This document shows positions 6,923-16,390 of a stretch of DNA of 33,099 nt, piece by piece. This stretch comes from JAYVJH01 sp043777595. Its GTDB lineage: Bacteria; Bacteroidota; Bacteroidia; Cytophagales; Spirosomataceae. The stretch spans positions 1 to 33,099 of the forward strand of contig JAYWHT010000092.1 in the NCBI GenBank assembly GCA_043777595.1, read 5' to 3'. The notes under the pieces were generated by a model. It searched no databases. It saw nothing but the letters and a program-made list of their open reading frames with translations, and had not been told where the DNA came from. Each line of letters starts with the position of its first letter. Position 1 is the stretch's first letter. The translations under genes and the position numbers were made by a program.

Positions 6923-9900
6923 AACCAATGCGGGCGAAGTAGGCTATCGACTCAAAACCTTAGAAATATTCAATTGGGGTACTTTTCATGAGGGAAAAAA
7001 CAAGGCGGATATTTGGAAAATAAATCCCGAAGGACAAAACAGCCTTCTAACGGGGGCCAATGGCTCGGGTAAAACCACTTTGGTAGATGCACTTTTGGCA
7101 TTGTTGGTCAATCCGACTAAGCGGTTTTTTAATCAATCATCAGGTGCGGCCAGTAAAAAAGACCGTACAGAACGGTCGTATGTAGAGGGGCATTATGGGC
7201 TTTCGCAAAGCGAAGAACAACAAAACGCCCGTACACAGAAACTTCGCCCCAACAATCACGAAACATATTCTGTTATTCTGGGCGTTTTTATCAATCAATC
7301 CAGTACAACGATTACACTCATTCAGGTACGATGGTTTAGCGGAAATGAACTCAAACATAAATACATTGTCGCTAAAACCGAATTGAGCATTAGTCAGCAC
7401 ATTCAGTTTAGTTCGGACGGGACTTGGCTTCGTAAGCTCAAAAGACAGTTTGGCGATAGGTTAAAAGATTTTGATACTTTTTCTAAATACGCCAGTGATT
7501 TTCAGCAACACTTTGGTATGAAAAGTGAGAAAGCACTTAGTCTTTTCAATCAGACAGTAGGCATGAAAGTACTGGGCGATTTGGACGAATTTATCAGAAC
7601 CAATATGCTTGAAGAAAGCACTGCCGAAGCTGATTTTGCAAAACTCATAGGGCAGTATCAGAGCCTTTTGGTATTATACCAAGCCCTCGAAAAAGCCAAA
7701 ATACAGTTAGATTTATTAAAACCCGTCTATGATTTGGACAAGGAATACCAGCAACTCAAAACTGAAATAAAGCATATTGAAAACCAAAAGCGTTTTTTAG
7801 TACCCTGGTTTGCCCAACAGCAAATAAAGATTTGGGGAAATGAAATAAAAAATCAAGATGCCGAGTTGGACAGATTAGGAGATAAACTGGGGCAGGAAGA
7901 ACAAAATATTGACTCAAAAGGCGAGCAGCGTTTTAGTTTAGAATTGGCCATCGGCAATAATGAAATCAACCAAAAAATCAAAGACTTAGATAGAGATATT
8001 AAAGACATGGAGAAGTCGAAATCTCAAAAAGAGCGTGATTTGAAAGATTACAATAATTTAGTCAGAAAATTGGCTTTTACTGAAAATCCTGATGAAGCTT
8101 CGTTCCAAGAAAATTTAAAAAATGGGCAAGATTTGCAGACTAAACTTTTGGGCGAAAAGAATGAATTAGAGGATAAAAAATTTGTTGAAAAATCAAACCT
8201 TGAAAAGCTAAAAAATGATTTTGAACAACTTAAAAATGAGATAAACCAGCTCGAAAACAGCAGCAATAAAATCACTGGGCGAGTGGCTGAAATACACCAA
8301 GAAATTTTAGAAGCCGTAGGAGCAAGTCGCAATGAAATACCATTTGTAGCCGAACTTATCCAAGTAAAGCCCGAAGAAAAAGCTATTTGGAATGTGGCAA
8401 TTGAAAAATTGTTACATAGTTTTGGCCTATGTCTATTAGTGCCAGACAAATATTATTCGTCTGTTAATCAGTATGTTAAAAACCATAAGGATTTGAAAGG
8501 AAAGATAAAGTATTTTCATGTGGGTAAGGCTACTCCAAGCATTATGCAAGACCCACGGGCATTGGTAACCAAACTTGATTTTAATACCAAAAGCCAGTAT
8601 GCCACTTGGGTAGAGAGCCGCATTGCTGGTCGGTACAATTATTTTTGTGTAGAAGAGCAAGCCACCTTTGAACGTTTGGACAAAGCTATTTTGCCATCGG
8701 GATTATCACGCAACAAAGACAGTTACGAGCGAGATGATACGCAAAATAACCGACAAATATTAGGTTGGGACAATAGAGAATTACTACGACAACAGAAACT
8801 AAAAGGCCGAGAGGTGAGTGAAAAAATTGGCGAGATTGAAAGAAGTTTACAAAAAACAACAAGAGCATTTTCTGACATTGATAACAAAGAAAAGGTTTTG
8901 ACTCTTTTTTTAGAAATCAAGCAATTTTCAAAGCTAAATTGGCAAAGTGATGCCGAAGAAATAAGTAAATTACAAAAACAAAAAACCGAGATAGAAAACT
9001 CAAATGCGGCTCTGACAACCTTGCAAAAGTAATTAGAGACGTTGAAAGACGAAATAGCCACACTTGGGAAAAATAAAGATAGCACCCGTGATGCTTTTAA
9101 AGGAACTGAAAGCCTGATTCGACAACTAAAAAGCGAGCAAGATCAGCAAAAGATTGTAATCAATAATTTTGATTCTGATGACTTAGAAAGTGAGTTGAAA
9201 ATTTTAAGCACCATAATACAAGACATTGAAAATCAGTTAGTTTACGGTCAATTTTTATATCAAAAACAACAATTTGAAGCTGACATATCTAAAAAAATAA
9301 TAGAGCTTATCGAAAAGCAAAATCAGCAAGCGGTAAATATCCGTTCGGCAATGAGCAAGTTTAAGTCGCCCAGCAAAGAAATCAAAGCCAAGTTTTTGGA
9401 TTGGGACAGTGATACATACAACCTAAAAACAGAAATCGACCAACTACCCGAATACATAGAATGGTACGAAAACATCAAAAACGAAAATATAGCCGAACTC
9501 GAAACTCGTTTTAGAGACGAATTTAATAGTGGCGTTACCAAAGCACTTTCAGTTTTTGTAAATTCGCTGGAATTGCAGCACGGAAAAATTGAAAATGCTA
9601 TTGAAGAAATCAACGAATCGCTCAAAAATATAACTTTCAACATCAATCCAGATACCTATATCCAGTTAGACCGAGCCGATACCAAACGCCCTCGAATCCG
9701 AGATTTTAGATTTGAAAAACTCAACAGTTGGCAACCCGACCGCTCAAAAATAGCCTTAGCCACTGACCAAAAAGAAGCAGAAGTCGAACATTTTGTGAGT
9801 CATATTCAGCCTTTTGTCAAAGAGTTGCAAGAAAATGAAAAATGGAGACAAGAAGTTACTGATGTTCGTAATTGGTCAGAGTTCAAGGCACGTGAATTTT

Positions 9901-10313
9901 ACAAAACAGATAGTGCTTACAAAACAACTTATGAAAGTTCGGGTAGCTTGTCGGGCGGAGAAGCTGCACAGTTAGCCTATACGGTATTATGTGCATCGTT
10001 GGCGTATCAGTTTGGTATTACGAAAGAAAAAAATAGTCGTTCGTTTCGCTTGGTGGTGGTTGATGAAGCATTTAGTAAATTAGACGAGAATAAGTCTGAA
10101 TATTTACTTCGTCTGTGCCGCAATTTAGGGCTGCAACTCATGGCCGTAACACCACTTACGTCCATTCAATTGGTTGAAAACGATGTTTCGGTTATTCATT
10201 GGGTTACAAAATCTAACACCGACAAGAACAAATCGACTGTACGGGATATTGCTATCATGGAATATAAACAAAAGAAAGAAAGCCTTTTGGTAGAAGAAAC
10301 CACCGCCGAATGA
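6906..10313 (+). pseudogene. jetC: Wadjet JetC (MukB/SMC-like ATPase), interrupted by one in-frame TAA
   Basis: JetC is the SMC-like motor of Wadjet. The frame from ATG 6906 encodes FNWGTFHEG, Walker A GANGSGKTT (residues 50-58), a long coiled coil from about residue 260 broken by a globular hinge-like part, then TAA at 9030-9032 (codon 709 of 1135). It continues in frame as LETLKDEIATLGKNKD, second coiled coil, ABC signature LSGGE (about residue 1015) and Walker B RLVVVDEAF (about residue 1050). The stop lies inside coiled coil (LQK-stop-LETLKDEI), where CAA (Gln) would fit well. The next in-frame ATG after the stop is at 9351, so the distal head could be made separately only from a TTG such as 9042 or with a shortened coil. 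Stop TGA 10311-10313 overlaps the jetD ATG. Confidence 0.87.
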
Positions 10314-11461
10314 TAACCTTAGCACAACTCAAAACCAAAGCTAATAATCAGTACCAAAAAGTGCTGAAAGCGGTTTTTTTGGGCGAAGATATATTTCCTT
10401 TACTAATCGCAACCGATAAAAGAATAGACAAATCGTAAGGCTACGAGTATATTTTTGAACAACAAAAAGACTTATTGTTACAGGCTAAAAATAAAATAGG
10501 AGTTGGGTTTTCGGTAACTTTAAAAGAAAACAAAAAGACAAAACAGAGCGAAATATCCAAAATATATTTTGAAACTCTCGAAGATTTTATCTGTTTTGTT
10601 GATAAAGAAAACGAGTTTAGACAGTTTGAAAGCGATAGTTTAGAGATTATTACCCAAATTCCAGAGTTAAAAAATTTGCTTTCCAATTTGCCTAAAATTA
10701 TTGTCGAAAACCACAAAAAATGGGCAGAGTTGTTACTGGTTTGCCACTATTTTATCCAAAACCCCCAACCCAATTTATATGTCAGAAACTTGCCTATTGA
10801 TGTTTCAACTAAGTTTATAGAGAATAATCAGTCTATATTGCGAACGTTGTTAGATTTTTTGATTGGCGATAAAATAAATACCGAAGAAACAGATTTTTTT
10901 AGACGATTGGGCTTACAAATAGAAGAACCCAGTATAAAAATTAGGTTTTTGGACAGTAGTCTTTCTTTTCATCAATCAATTTCTTGCCTGAGCGTATGGG
11001 TAAGCGAGTTTAACGGCTGGCATCTGAACTGCCAAAAAGTATTTATCATCGAAAACCTCACTACATTCTTATCTTTTCCAAAAACGTCAAGTAGTATTGC
11101 TATTTGGGGAGGTGGCTTTGCTGTAAATTTATTAAAAAATGCAAATTGGTTGAATAATCGAACACTATATTACTGGGGCGACATTGACATACATGGGTTT
11201 CAGATACTTTCTCAAATTCGTGGATTCTTCTCTAATGTCAAATCTTTGATGATGGACAGCCAAACCCTTCAAAAATTTCATACAGGCCAAAAAGGGGGAG
11301 ATTATAAAATTATTGAGATGGTCAATCTAAATATACAAGAACGAGAATTTTACGAAATGATTAAAAGTTATAACTGGCGTTTAGAGCAAGAAAAAATACC
11401 TCTCAACTATGTCTTGAATGCCATACACCCACTTACTGTTATGCCTATCACCTCTTTGTAA
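10310..11461 (+). pseudogene. jetD: Wadjet JetD (DUF3322/DUF2220 nuclease), interrupted by one in-frame TAA
   Basis: JetD is the Toprim-containing subunit that cleaves the extruded plasmid. Translation starts at the ATGA overlap (10310): MITLAQLKTKANNQYQKVLK...GEDIFPLLIATDKRIDKS, then TAA at 10436-10438 (codon 43 of 383), then in the same frame GYEYIFEQQKDLLLQAKNKIG and the rest. Family marks after the stop include YVRNLPIDVSTKFIE, IRFLDSSL, the Toprim-like acidic site IIENLTTFLSFP and YWGDIDIHGFQIL (about residue 290), and the C-terminal YNWRLEQEKIP. Everything but the stop looks intact and length is normal. The next in-frame ATG is at 11249, too far to make a working protein; a TTG start at 10475 is conceivable but would lack the N-terminal domain start. 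Confidence 0.85.
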
Positions 11462-11574
11462 TATGCCCCTGGCGAGGTGCGAGTATTTCAATTATAGTCT
11501 TCATTGTCAGATAGCTGTATGTCAATGATGAGAATATTTCGATTGATTAGCATAAATTTTATTTCTGTGGCCTT

Positions 11575-11614
11575 CTCTGTGAGTAAAACATTTTAGCGCA
11601 CAGAATACACGGAA
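11575..11614. repeat. Single repeat copy downstream of the GxxExxY gene
   Basis: Forty bases beginning CTCTGTGAGTAAAACATT are identical at 36 of 40 positions to the first copy of the array at 12029-12068, in the same orientation. The two copies are 454 bases apart and bracket the GxxExxY gene. The stretch 11462-11574 between jetD and this copy shows no gene. Confidence 0.85.
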
Positions 11615-11616
11615 GT

Positions 11617-11994
11617 TTAGTTGATAATTCTAATCAAACTTTCTTTATCAACCAGTAAATCAACATTAAAATTTACCAAGAACCCTAATTTCTTACCAGA
11701 TAATTTGAGGTAGTTGAGCAGTTGTTTTTTATGTACATTGTGTAACGATTCAACAGATTTTATTTCGATAATTACTTGATTTTCAACCAGAATATCTAAT
11801 CTGAAACCCAAATCGAGTTTAATTCCCTTGTAAAATGCAGGTAATGACATTTGACTTTGAGCCTTTATCCCGATACTTTCCAGTTCATACATAAGTGCGG
11901 CTTCATAAACGCTTTCAAACAGACCCGGGCCAAGTTCTTTATAAACAGTATAAATTGCACCTCTTATCTTGTAAGATAAATCTGCTAACTCCAT
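11617..11994 (-). CDS. GxxExxY protein (PD-(D/E)XK-like)
   Basis: A 125-residue member of the GxxExxY family, named after the motif seen here in GPGLFESVYEAAL (residues about 22-34). The middle carries a PD-(D/E)XK-like core: RLDILVENQVIIEIKSVESL, with Asp, then Glu-x-Lys. The family is widespread in Bacteroidota, related to nuclease folds, and has no established role. The gene is intact. It is enclosed by direct repeats, with one copy directly past its stop and the tandem array starting 35 bases upstream of its ATG, a context that suggests either movement of the gene with the repeats or an action on them. It is convergent with the Wadjet genes and has no obvious partner gene. Confidence 0.85.
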   Translation of the reverse strand: MELADLSYKIRGAIYTVYKELGPGLFESVYEAALMYELESIGIKAQSQMSLPAFYKGIKLDLGFRLDILVENQVIIEIKSVESLHNVHKKQLLNYLKLSGKKLGFLVNFNVDLLVDKESLIRIIN

Positions 11995-12028
11995 ATCTCT
12001 GTTTTTTTACTGTGAATGATTTTATTTC

Positions 12029-12340
12029 TTCTGTGAGCAAAACATTTTAGCGCACGGAATTCACGGAATTGCACGGAAAAATTCTGTGGTTTTCTGAGTA
12101 TTCTGTGAGCAAAACATTTTAGCGCACGGAACTGCGTGGAAAAATTTTGTGAGCAAACATAAAAAAAATTCTGTGGTTTTCTGTGTATTCTGTGAGCAAA
12201 ACATTTTAGCTGACGGAACTGCGCGGAAAAATTTTGTGAATAAACATAAAAAAAATTCTGTGGTCTTCTGTGTATTCTGTGAGCAAAACATTTTAGCTGA
12301 CGGAACTGCGTGGAAAAATTTTGTGAACAAACATAAAAAC
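12029..12340. repeat. Tandem array with 87-bp period
   Basis: Four copies start with TTCTGTGAGCAAAACATTTT at 12029, 12101, 12188 and 12275. Copies two and three are 87 bases each, the first is 72 bases and the last is cut at about 12340. Inside each unit are shorter repeats of TTCTGTG and of CACGGAA/ACGGAACTGCG. The units differ by only a few bases (GCGCACGG versus GCTGACGG; TGAGCAAAC, TGAATAAAC or TGAACAAAC). Open frames across it are artefacts of the repeats. It is not a CRISPR: there are no unique spacers between the repeats. Confidence 0.9.
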
Positions 12341-12405
12341 TTTTCGATGCTACGCATATAGATTACGTAATTACTTTACAACTTTGTATTGTAAACTTCA
12401 AAACA

Positions 12406-12608
12406 ATGATTGTCAGCGAGTTAGCTAAACTAATTGAATATGTGTTGTGGTTTGATTTTAGATGGTGCTGGATATAGCCCGACCGTTTCCTGAATTTTTT
12501 AATTGGGAAGAACTCAAAATGCAATAAATTCCTAATCATGGTAATTACGAGCCTCTGATTTGGAAACTCGTAAGACCACGTTTTAAGAAAGCATTAAAAA
12601 AAGAATAA
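12406..12608 (+). pseudogene. Remnant of an RNA ligase gene
   Basis: Three pieces in order look like a T4 Rnl1-type or bacterial RNA ligase. MIVSELAKLIEY begins at the ATG 12406. CGLILDGAG follows at about 12444-12471 (compare RGLILD of the family), and one frame over comes IARPFPEFFNWEELKMQ at 12474-12524 (family ARPFPKFFN). After a TAA, the same frame ends with NYEPLIWKLVRPRFKKALKKE up to a TAA at 12606. The lysine nucleophile motif and most of the catalytic domain are missing, so at least two internal deletions and one frameshift are implied. It ends 6 bases before the polynucleotide kinase gene, its usual functional partner, which supports the call. It rests on motif memory; a translated search with 12400-12610 would decide. 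Confidence 0.5.
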
Positions 12609-12614
12609 TAGACT

Positions 12615-13550
12615 ATGAAAAAAATAATCGTAATCGTTGGTCTGAGTGGCAGCGGCAAATCAACTTGGGCAAGGGCATTTTGTAGAGACAATCCAAACTG
12701 GCTACGCATCAACCGTGACGATATTCGTAAAAGTATGTTGTCGGTATCACTCAATGAATACCATCAATGGAATAACGATGCCAAATATCGAATCGAAAAA
12801 TTAGTAACAGTTCAACAAAATCAACTGCTAATCAAGGCATTAGAAGATGGCTGGAATGTGATTTTGGATAATACACACCTCACACTGTCGTACCTAAACG
12901 AATACCGAAAATTGCTAACTGAGCATTTTGAAGAACTGACGATTGAGTACAAGCTGTTTGAAACAAATATTGAAGATTGTATCGAACGAGATAAAAATAG
13001 GATAGATGTAGTAGGGGAGGCCGTAGTCAGAGCGCAAGCCGAAAAATTGAAAATATTGAAAAAGAACTTCAAATTTGAGCCAGAAGTTATTTTGCGTCAA
13101 AGTTTTACGGCAGTCCAAGACCCAACACTACCACGCTGTATTTTGGTGGACATTGACGGTACTGTTGCCCAAATGCAAGGCCGTTACCCGTTTGATTGGC
13201 ATAAAGTAGGCGAAGACTTACCTAAACAACCCATTATCAATACTGTAAAAGCACTCAAAGCGGCTGGCTATGAGATTATTTTCTTTTCTGGTAGAGACGA
13301 GGTCTGCAAAAATATAAGTCGAGAATGGATTTGTGAGTACTTTGGCTGGAAACCGTCTGACTTTCAGTTGATTATGCGTAAAAGTAAAGACTATCGCAAG
13401 GATTCTGATATTAAATTTGAGTTGTTTAATGTCAATATCAGAGATAAATATAACGTCGAACTCGTCATCGACGACCGCCAGCAGGTTGTAGATATGTGGC
13501 GCAGAAAACTGGGGCTTACCTGCTTACAGGTAGATTATGGGGATTTTTAG
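12615..13550 (+). CDS. T4-type polynucleotide kinase-3'-phosphatase (RNA end healing)
   Basis: A 311-residue two-domain enzyme like phage T4 Pnkp (301 residues). The N-terminal kinase has the P-loop GLSGSGKST (residues 9-17, K15 and S16) and INRDDIRK (D35, R38), the same numbering as the catalytic residues of T4 Pnkp. The C-terminal HAD phosphatase starts with VDIDGTVA (D179, D181), then FFSGRDE (about 223-229) and VIDDRQQVVDMWR. The enzyme would restore 5'-phosphate and 3'-OH ends of broken RNA such as tRNA cut by ribotoxins. No frameshift or stop is seen, in contrast with the ligase remnant directly upstream. ATG at 12615 is the only sensible start. A palindromic terminator follows. Confidence 0.85.
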   Translation: MKKIIVIVGLSGSGKSTWARAFCRDNPNWLRINRDDIRKSMLSVSLNEYHQWNNDAKYRIEKLVTVQQNQLLIKALEDGWNVILDNTHLTLSYLNEYRKLLTEHFEELTIEYKLFETNIEDCIERDKNRIDVVGEAVVRAQAEKLKILKKNFKFEPEVILRQSFTAVQDPTLPRCILVDIDGTVAQMQGRYPFDWHKVGEDLPKQPIINTVKALKAAGYEIIFFSGRDEVCKNISREWICEYFGWKPSDFQLIMRKSKDYRKDSDIKFELFNVNIRDKYNVELVIDDRQQVVDMWRRKLGLTCLQVDYGDF

Positions 13551-13567
13551 AAATCTAAAAACACAAA

Positions 13568-13619
13568 TAAGCAATATTCTGTCGAAAAGTGGTATGACTT
13601 ATCGACAGAATATTGCTTA
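13568..13619. terminator. Bidirectional 18-bp palindromic hairpin between convergent genes
   Basis: TAAGCAATATTCTGTCGA (13568-13585) is the exact reverse complement of 13602-13619, with a 16-base loop. It sits between the kinase-phosphatase stop (13550) and the infC stop (13636), so it can end transcription from both sides, though neither side has a good U-run. Confidence 0.65.
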
Positions 13620-13635
13620 CTTAGAATCTGATACT

Positions 13636-14193
13636 TTATGGTTTTTTTAAAGCCTTTGGCGCAACAATCATACTCATGCGCTTGCCTTCGAGTTTTGGTT
13701 CAAGTTCTATTTTTCCATGCTCTGAGAGAGCCTCTGTAAACTTTGCCAACAGTTTATATCCTTGGTCTTTAAAGACTATCTCACGACCTGAAAACTGAAC
13801 GTAAGCCTTTACCTTTGCACCTTCTTTCAAGAATCCCAAAGCATGTTTGAGTTTGAAGTCGTAGTCATGATCGTCGGTTGTGGGGCTGAAACGAATTTCT
13901 TTTAGTACAATTTTTGAAGCATTGGCTTTGATTTCTTTTTGTTTTTTCTTCTGCTCGTACTTAAACTTTGAGTAGTCTATTATTTTGCAAACAGGTGGCA
14001 CAGCATTGGGCGATATTTCGACTAAGTCGAGATTTTGCTCTTTGGCTATGCGTTGGGCATCTTCTATTTTGTAGATACCGATAGCGATGTTTTCGCCTAC
14101 TAAGCGAACTTCGGGTATTCTAATTCTTTCGTTAATGCGATAGGGTTCTTCTCGTACAGCACGAGGTTGGTACGGTCTGCGTTGTTGGGCCAT
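13636..14193 (-). CDS. infC: Translation initiation factor IF-3
   Basis: IF-3 binds the 30S subunit, checks start codons and prevents early subunit joining. The 185-residue product has the N-terminal domain (INERIRIPEVRLVGENIAIGIYKIEDAQRIAKEQNLDLVEISPNA, PPVCKIIDYSKFKYEQKKK linker) and the C-terminal domain (KEIRFSPTTDDHDYDFKLKHALGFLKEG, REIVFKDQGYKLL). An extra Arg/Gln-rich N-terminal tail (MAQQRRPYQPRAVREEPYR) is normal in this phylum. The start is ATG. thrS lies 235 bases upstream on the same strand; that spacer is AT-rich and may hold an infC promoter, but no TAnnTTTG is found. The ribosomal protein genes rpmI and rplT, which normally follow, are absent. Confidence 0.97.
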   Translation of the reverse strand: MAQQRRPYQPRAVREEPYRINERIRIPEVRLVGENIAIGIYKIEDAQRIAKEQNLDLVEISPNAVPPVCKIIDYSKFKYEQKKKQKEIKANASKIVLKEIRFSPTTDDHDYDFKLKHALGFLKEGAKVKAYVQFSGREIVFKDQGYKLLAKFTEALSEHGKIELEPKLEGKRMSMIVAPKALKKP

Positions 14194-14428
14194 TCAGTAG
14201 TGAGTTGGTTAATTTTAAATTTTCAGTCAAATTTGTGAATTACTATCGAATATACAAAGAATAGTAAAGAAAAGTTTTGTTAATTTTCAAAATAACCTGA
14301 AAATCAGCTATTTCAAGCTAAAATCGGTTGCTTTTGGGTTTTTCTTAAAGTCAAAAATATCATCGTGAATAATAGATACTTAATTAGCGCATTTCATTTT
14401 CATCAAAATTATCAATAGTCTTATTTTG

Positions 14429-16381
14429 TTAAAACTGCTTGATGGTTTCTTTGACTTCGGCATTAAATTTTTGTGCAAAGTCTGCCAGTGTCATACTTCC
14501 CAAGTCGCCTTGTCCTTTTCTACGAACAGATACCATGCTTTCGTCTTGTTCTTTTTCGCCGACAATGAGCATATACGGAATTTTGTTTACTTCGGCATCA
14601 CGTATTTTACGACCAATTTTTTCATCTCTCAAATCAATATAGCCCCTGATGTCCATTTCTTGTAGTTGTAAAAAAACATCGTTGGCATAGTCTTCATATT
14701 TTTCAGAAATTGGTAATACTGCAATTTGGTCAGGCGAGAGCCATAGCGGGAAGTTACCAGCGGTGTTTTCTATCAAAATCGCTATAAAACGTTCTAATGA
14801 ACCAAATGGCGCACGGTGAATCATCACGGGGCGGTGGCGTTGATTGTCAGAGCCTACATATTCCAATTCAAACCTGTTTGGTAATTGATAGTCCACCTGA
14901 ATCGTACCCAACTGCCACTTGCGACCCAGGGCATCACGCACCATGAAGTCGAGCTTGGGGCCATAAAAAGCCGCTTCGCCCAATACTTGCACCGTGCTAA
15001 GACCACGCTCTGCCGAGGCTTCGATGATGGCACTTTCGGCTCTGGCCCAGTCTTCGTCTGAGCCTATGTATTTTTCGTCTTTGGCTGGGTCTCTGAGCGA
15101 AATTTGTGCGCTAAAATTATCAAAACCTAATGATTTGAAAACATATAATACCAAGTCGATTACTCTAATAAACTCGTCTTTGACTTGCTCTGGTCTACAA
15201 AAAATATGGGCATCGTCTTGCGTAAAGCCCCGAACCCGTGTCAGGCCATGTAGTTCGCCGCTTTGTTCATATCTATACACAGTACCAAATTCAGCCAATC
15301 GCAACGGCAAATCTTTGTACGATCGTGGCCGAGATTTATATATTTCGCAGTGGTGTGGGCAGTTCATGGGTTTGAGCATAAACTCTTCGCCCTCCTCAGG
15401 TGTATGAATCGGCTGAAACGAATCTTTGCCGTATTTGTCCCAATGGCCAGAGGTTACATACAGGCTTTTGCTACCGATATGTGGCGTAATAACAGGCGAA
15501 TACCCAGCCCGTACTTGCGCTCGCCGCAAAAACGACTCTAAACGCTCTCGCAAAAGTGCGCCTTTGGGTAGCCATAGCGGCAAGCCTTGACCTACTTTTT
15601 CTGAAAATGTAAATAAATCTAACTCTTTGCCCAACTTACGGTGGTCTCGGCGTTTGGCTTCTTCCAACAAAAATAAATAATCGTCCAGCTCTTTTTGTTT
15701 TGGAAACGTAATGGCATACACCCGAGTCATCATTTTGCGTTTTTCGTCGCCCCGCCAATATGCTCCAGCTACATTCATCAATTTAATAGCTTTGATAAAG
15801 CCAGTATTAGGAATATGCGGCCCGCGACAGAGGTCTGTAAAATTGCCTTGTTTATAAAACGTAATACTACCATCGGCCAGCCCGTCAATCAATTCGAGTT
15901 TGTACTCGTCTTGTTTTTCGGTAAAATATTCTATTGCATCGGCCTTACTGACCTCTGAGCGCACAAATTCAGATTTGAGTCGAGATAGTTCCAGTATTTT
16001 AGTTTCTATTTCCTTAAAATCATCTTGCGACAATACTTTATCTTTTAGCTCGATGTCGTAATAAAAGCCGTTTTCGATAGCTGGCCCTATCCCCAGCTTC
16101 ACGCCTGGGTACAATGCCTCCAAGGCTTCGGCCATTATGTGTGCCGACGAGTGCCAAAACGTTGCCTTGCCATCGAGGTCGTTCCAAGTCAATAGTTGTA
16201 CGTTTGAGTCTGTTGTAATGGCCCTTGATGAATCCCAAACTTGACCGTTTACCTTGATAGACAGCACATTACGTGCCAGTCCTTCGCTTATACTAAGGGC
16301 AATCTGATGGCCAGTAATGCCACTTTCGTATTCTCTGATGCTACCGTCTGGTAGTGTAATATTGATATTTTGCATCTGCAT
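14429..16381 (-). CDS. thrS: Threonyl-tRNA synthetase
   Basis: ThrS charges tRNA-Thr and hydrolyses mischarged Ser-tRNA. The 650-residue protein has the complete domain order: TGS domain (1-62), editing domain with HSSAH (77-81) and CRGPH (185-189), class II catalytic core with zinc ligands in MNCPHH (C341) and GELHGLTR (H392 region), RYEQSGE, motif 3 in HRAPFGSLERF, and the anticodon-binding domain from about residue 545 (IAVLPISEKYEDYANDVF). Two start codons are possible (16381 and 16375); the first is used. It follows the TPR lipoprotein gene by 9 bases, which suggests co-transcription. Confidence 0.97.
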   Translation of the reverse strand: MQMQNINITLPDGSIREYESGITGHQIALSISEGLARNVLSIKVNGQVWDSSRAITTDSNVQLLTWNDLDGKATFWHSSAHIMAEALEALYPGVKLGIGPAIENGFYYDIELKDKVLSQDDFKEIETKILELSRLKSEFVRSEVSKADAIEYFTEKQDEYKLELIDGLADGSITFYKQGNFTDLCRGPHIPNTGFIKAIKLMNVAGAYWRGDEKRKMMTRVYAITFPKQKELDDYLFLLEEAKRRDHRKLGKELDLFTFSEKVGQGLPLWLPKGALLRERLESFLRRAQVRAGYSPVITPHIGSKSLYVTSGHWDKYGKDSFQPIHTPEEGEEFMLKPMNCPHHCEIYKSRPRSYKDLPLRLAEFGTVYRYEQSGELHGLTRVRGFTQDDAHIFCRPEQVKDEFIRVIDLVLYVFKSLGFDNFSAQISLRDPAKDEKYIGSDEDWARAESAIIEASAERGLSTVQVLGEAAFYGPKLDFMVRDALGRKWQLGTIQVDYQLPNRFELEYVGSDNQRHRPVMIHRAPFGSLERFIAILIENTAGNFPLWLSPDQIAVLPISEKYEDYANDVFLQLQEMDIRGYIDLRDEKIGRKIRDAEVNKIPYMLIVGEKEQDESMVSVRRKGQGDLGSMTLADFAQKFNAEVKETIKQF

Positions 16382-16390
16382 TTATTGTTC

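Noticed and set aside
6341..11461. TAA reassigned to an amino acid in this organism
   Set aside because: Many intact genes in the window end in TAA and none of the housekeeping genes has an internal TAA.
12029..12340. CRISPR array
   Set aside because: Units are near-identical over the whole 87-bp period with no unique spacers and no cas genes nearby.
12061..12361. Open frames on both strands across the tandem repeats
   Set aside because: Their proteins are just repeated translations of the 87-bp unit and have no start signals.
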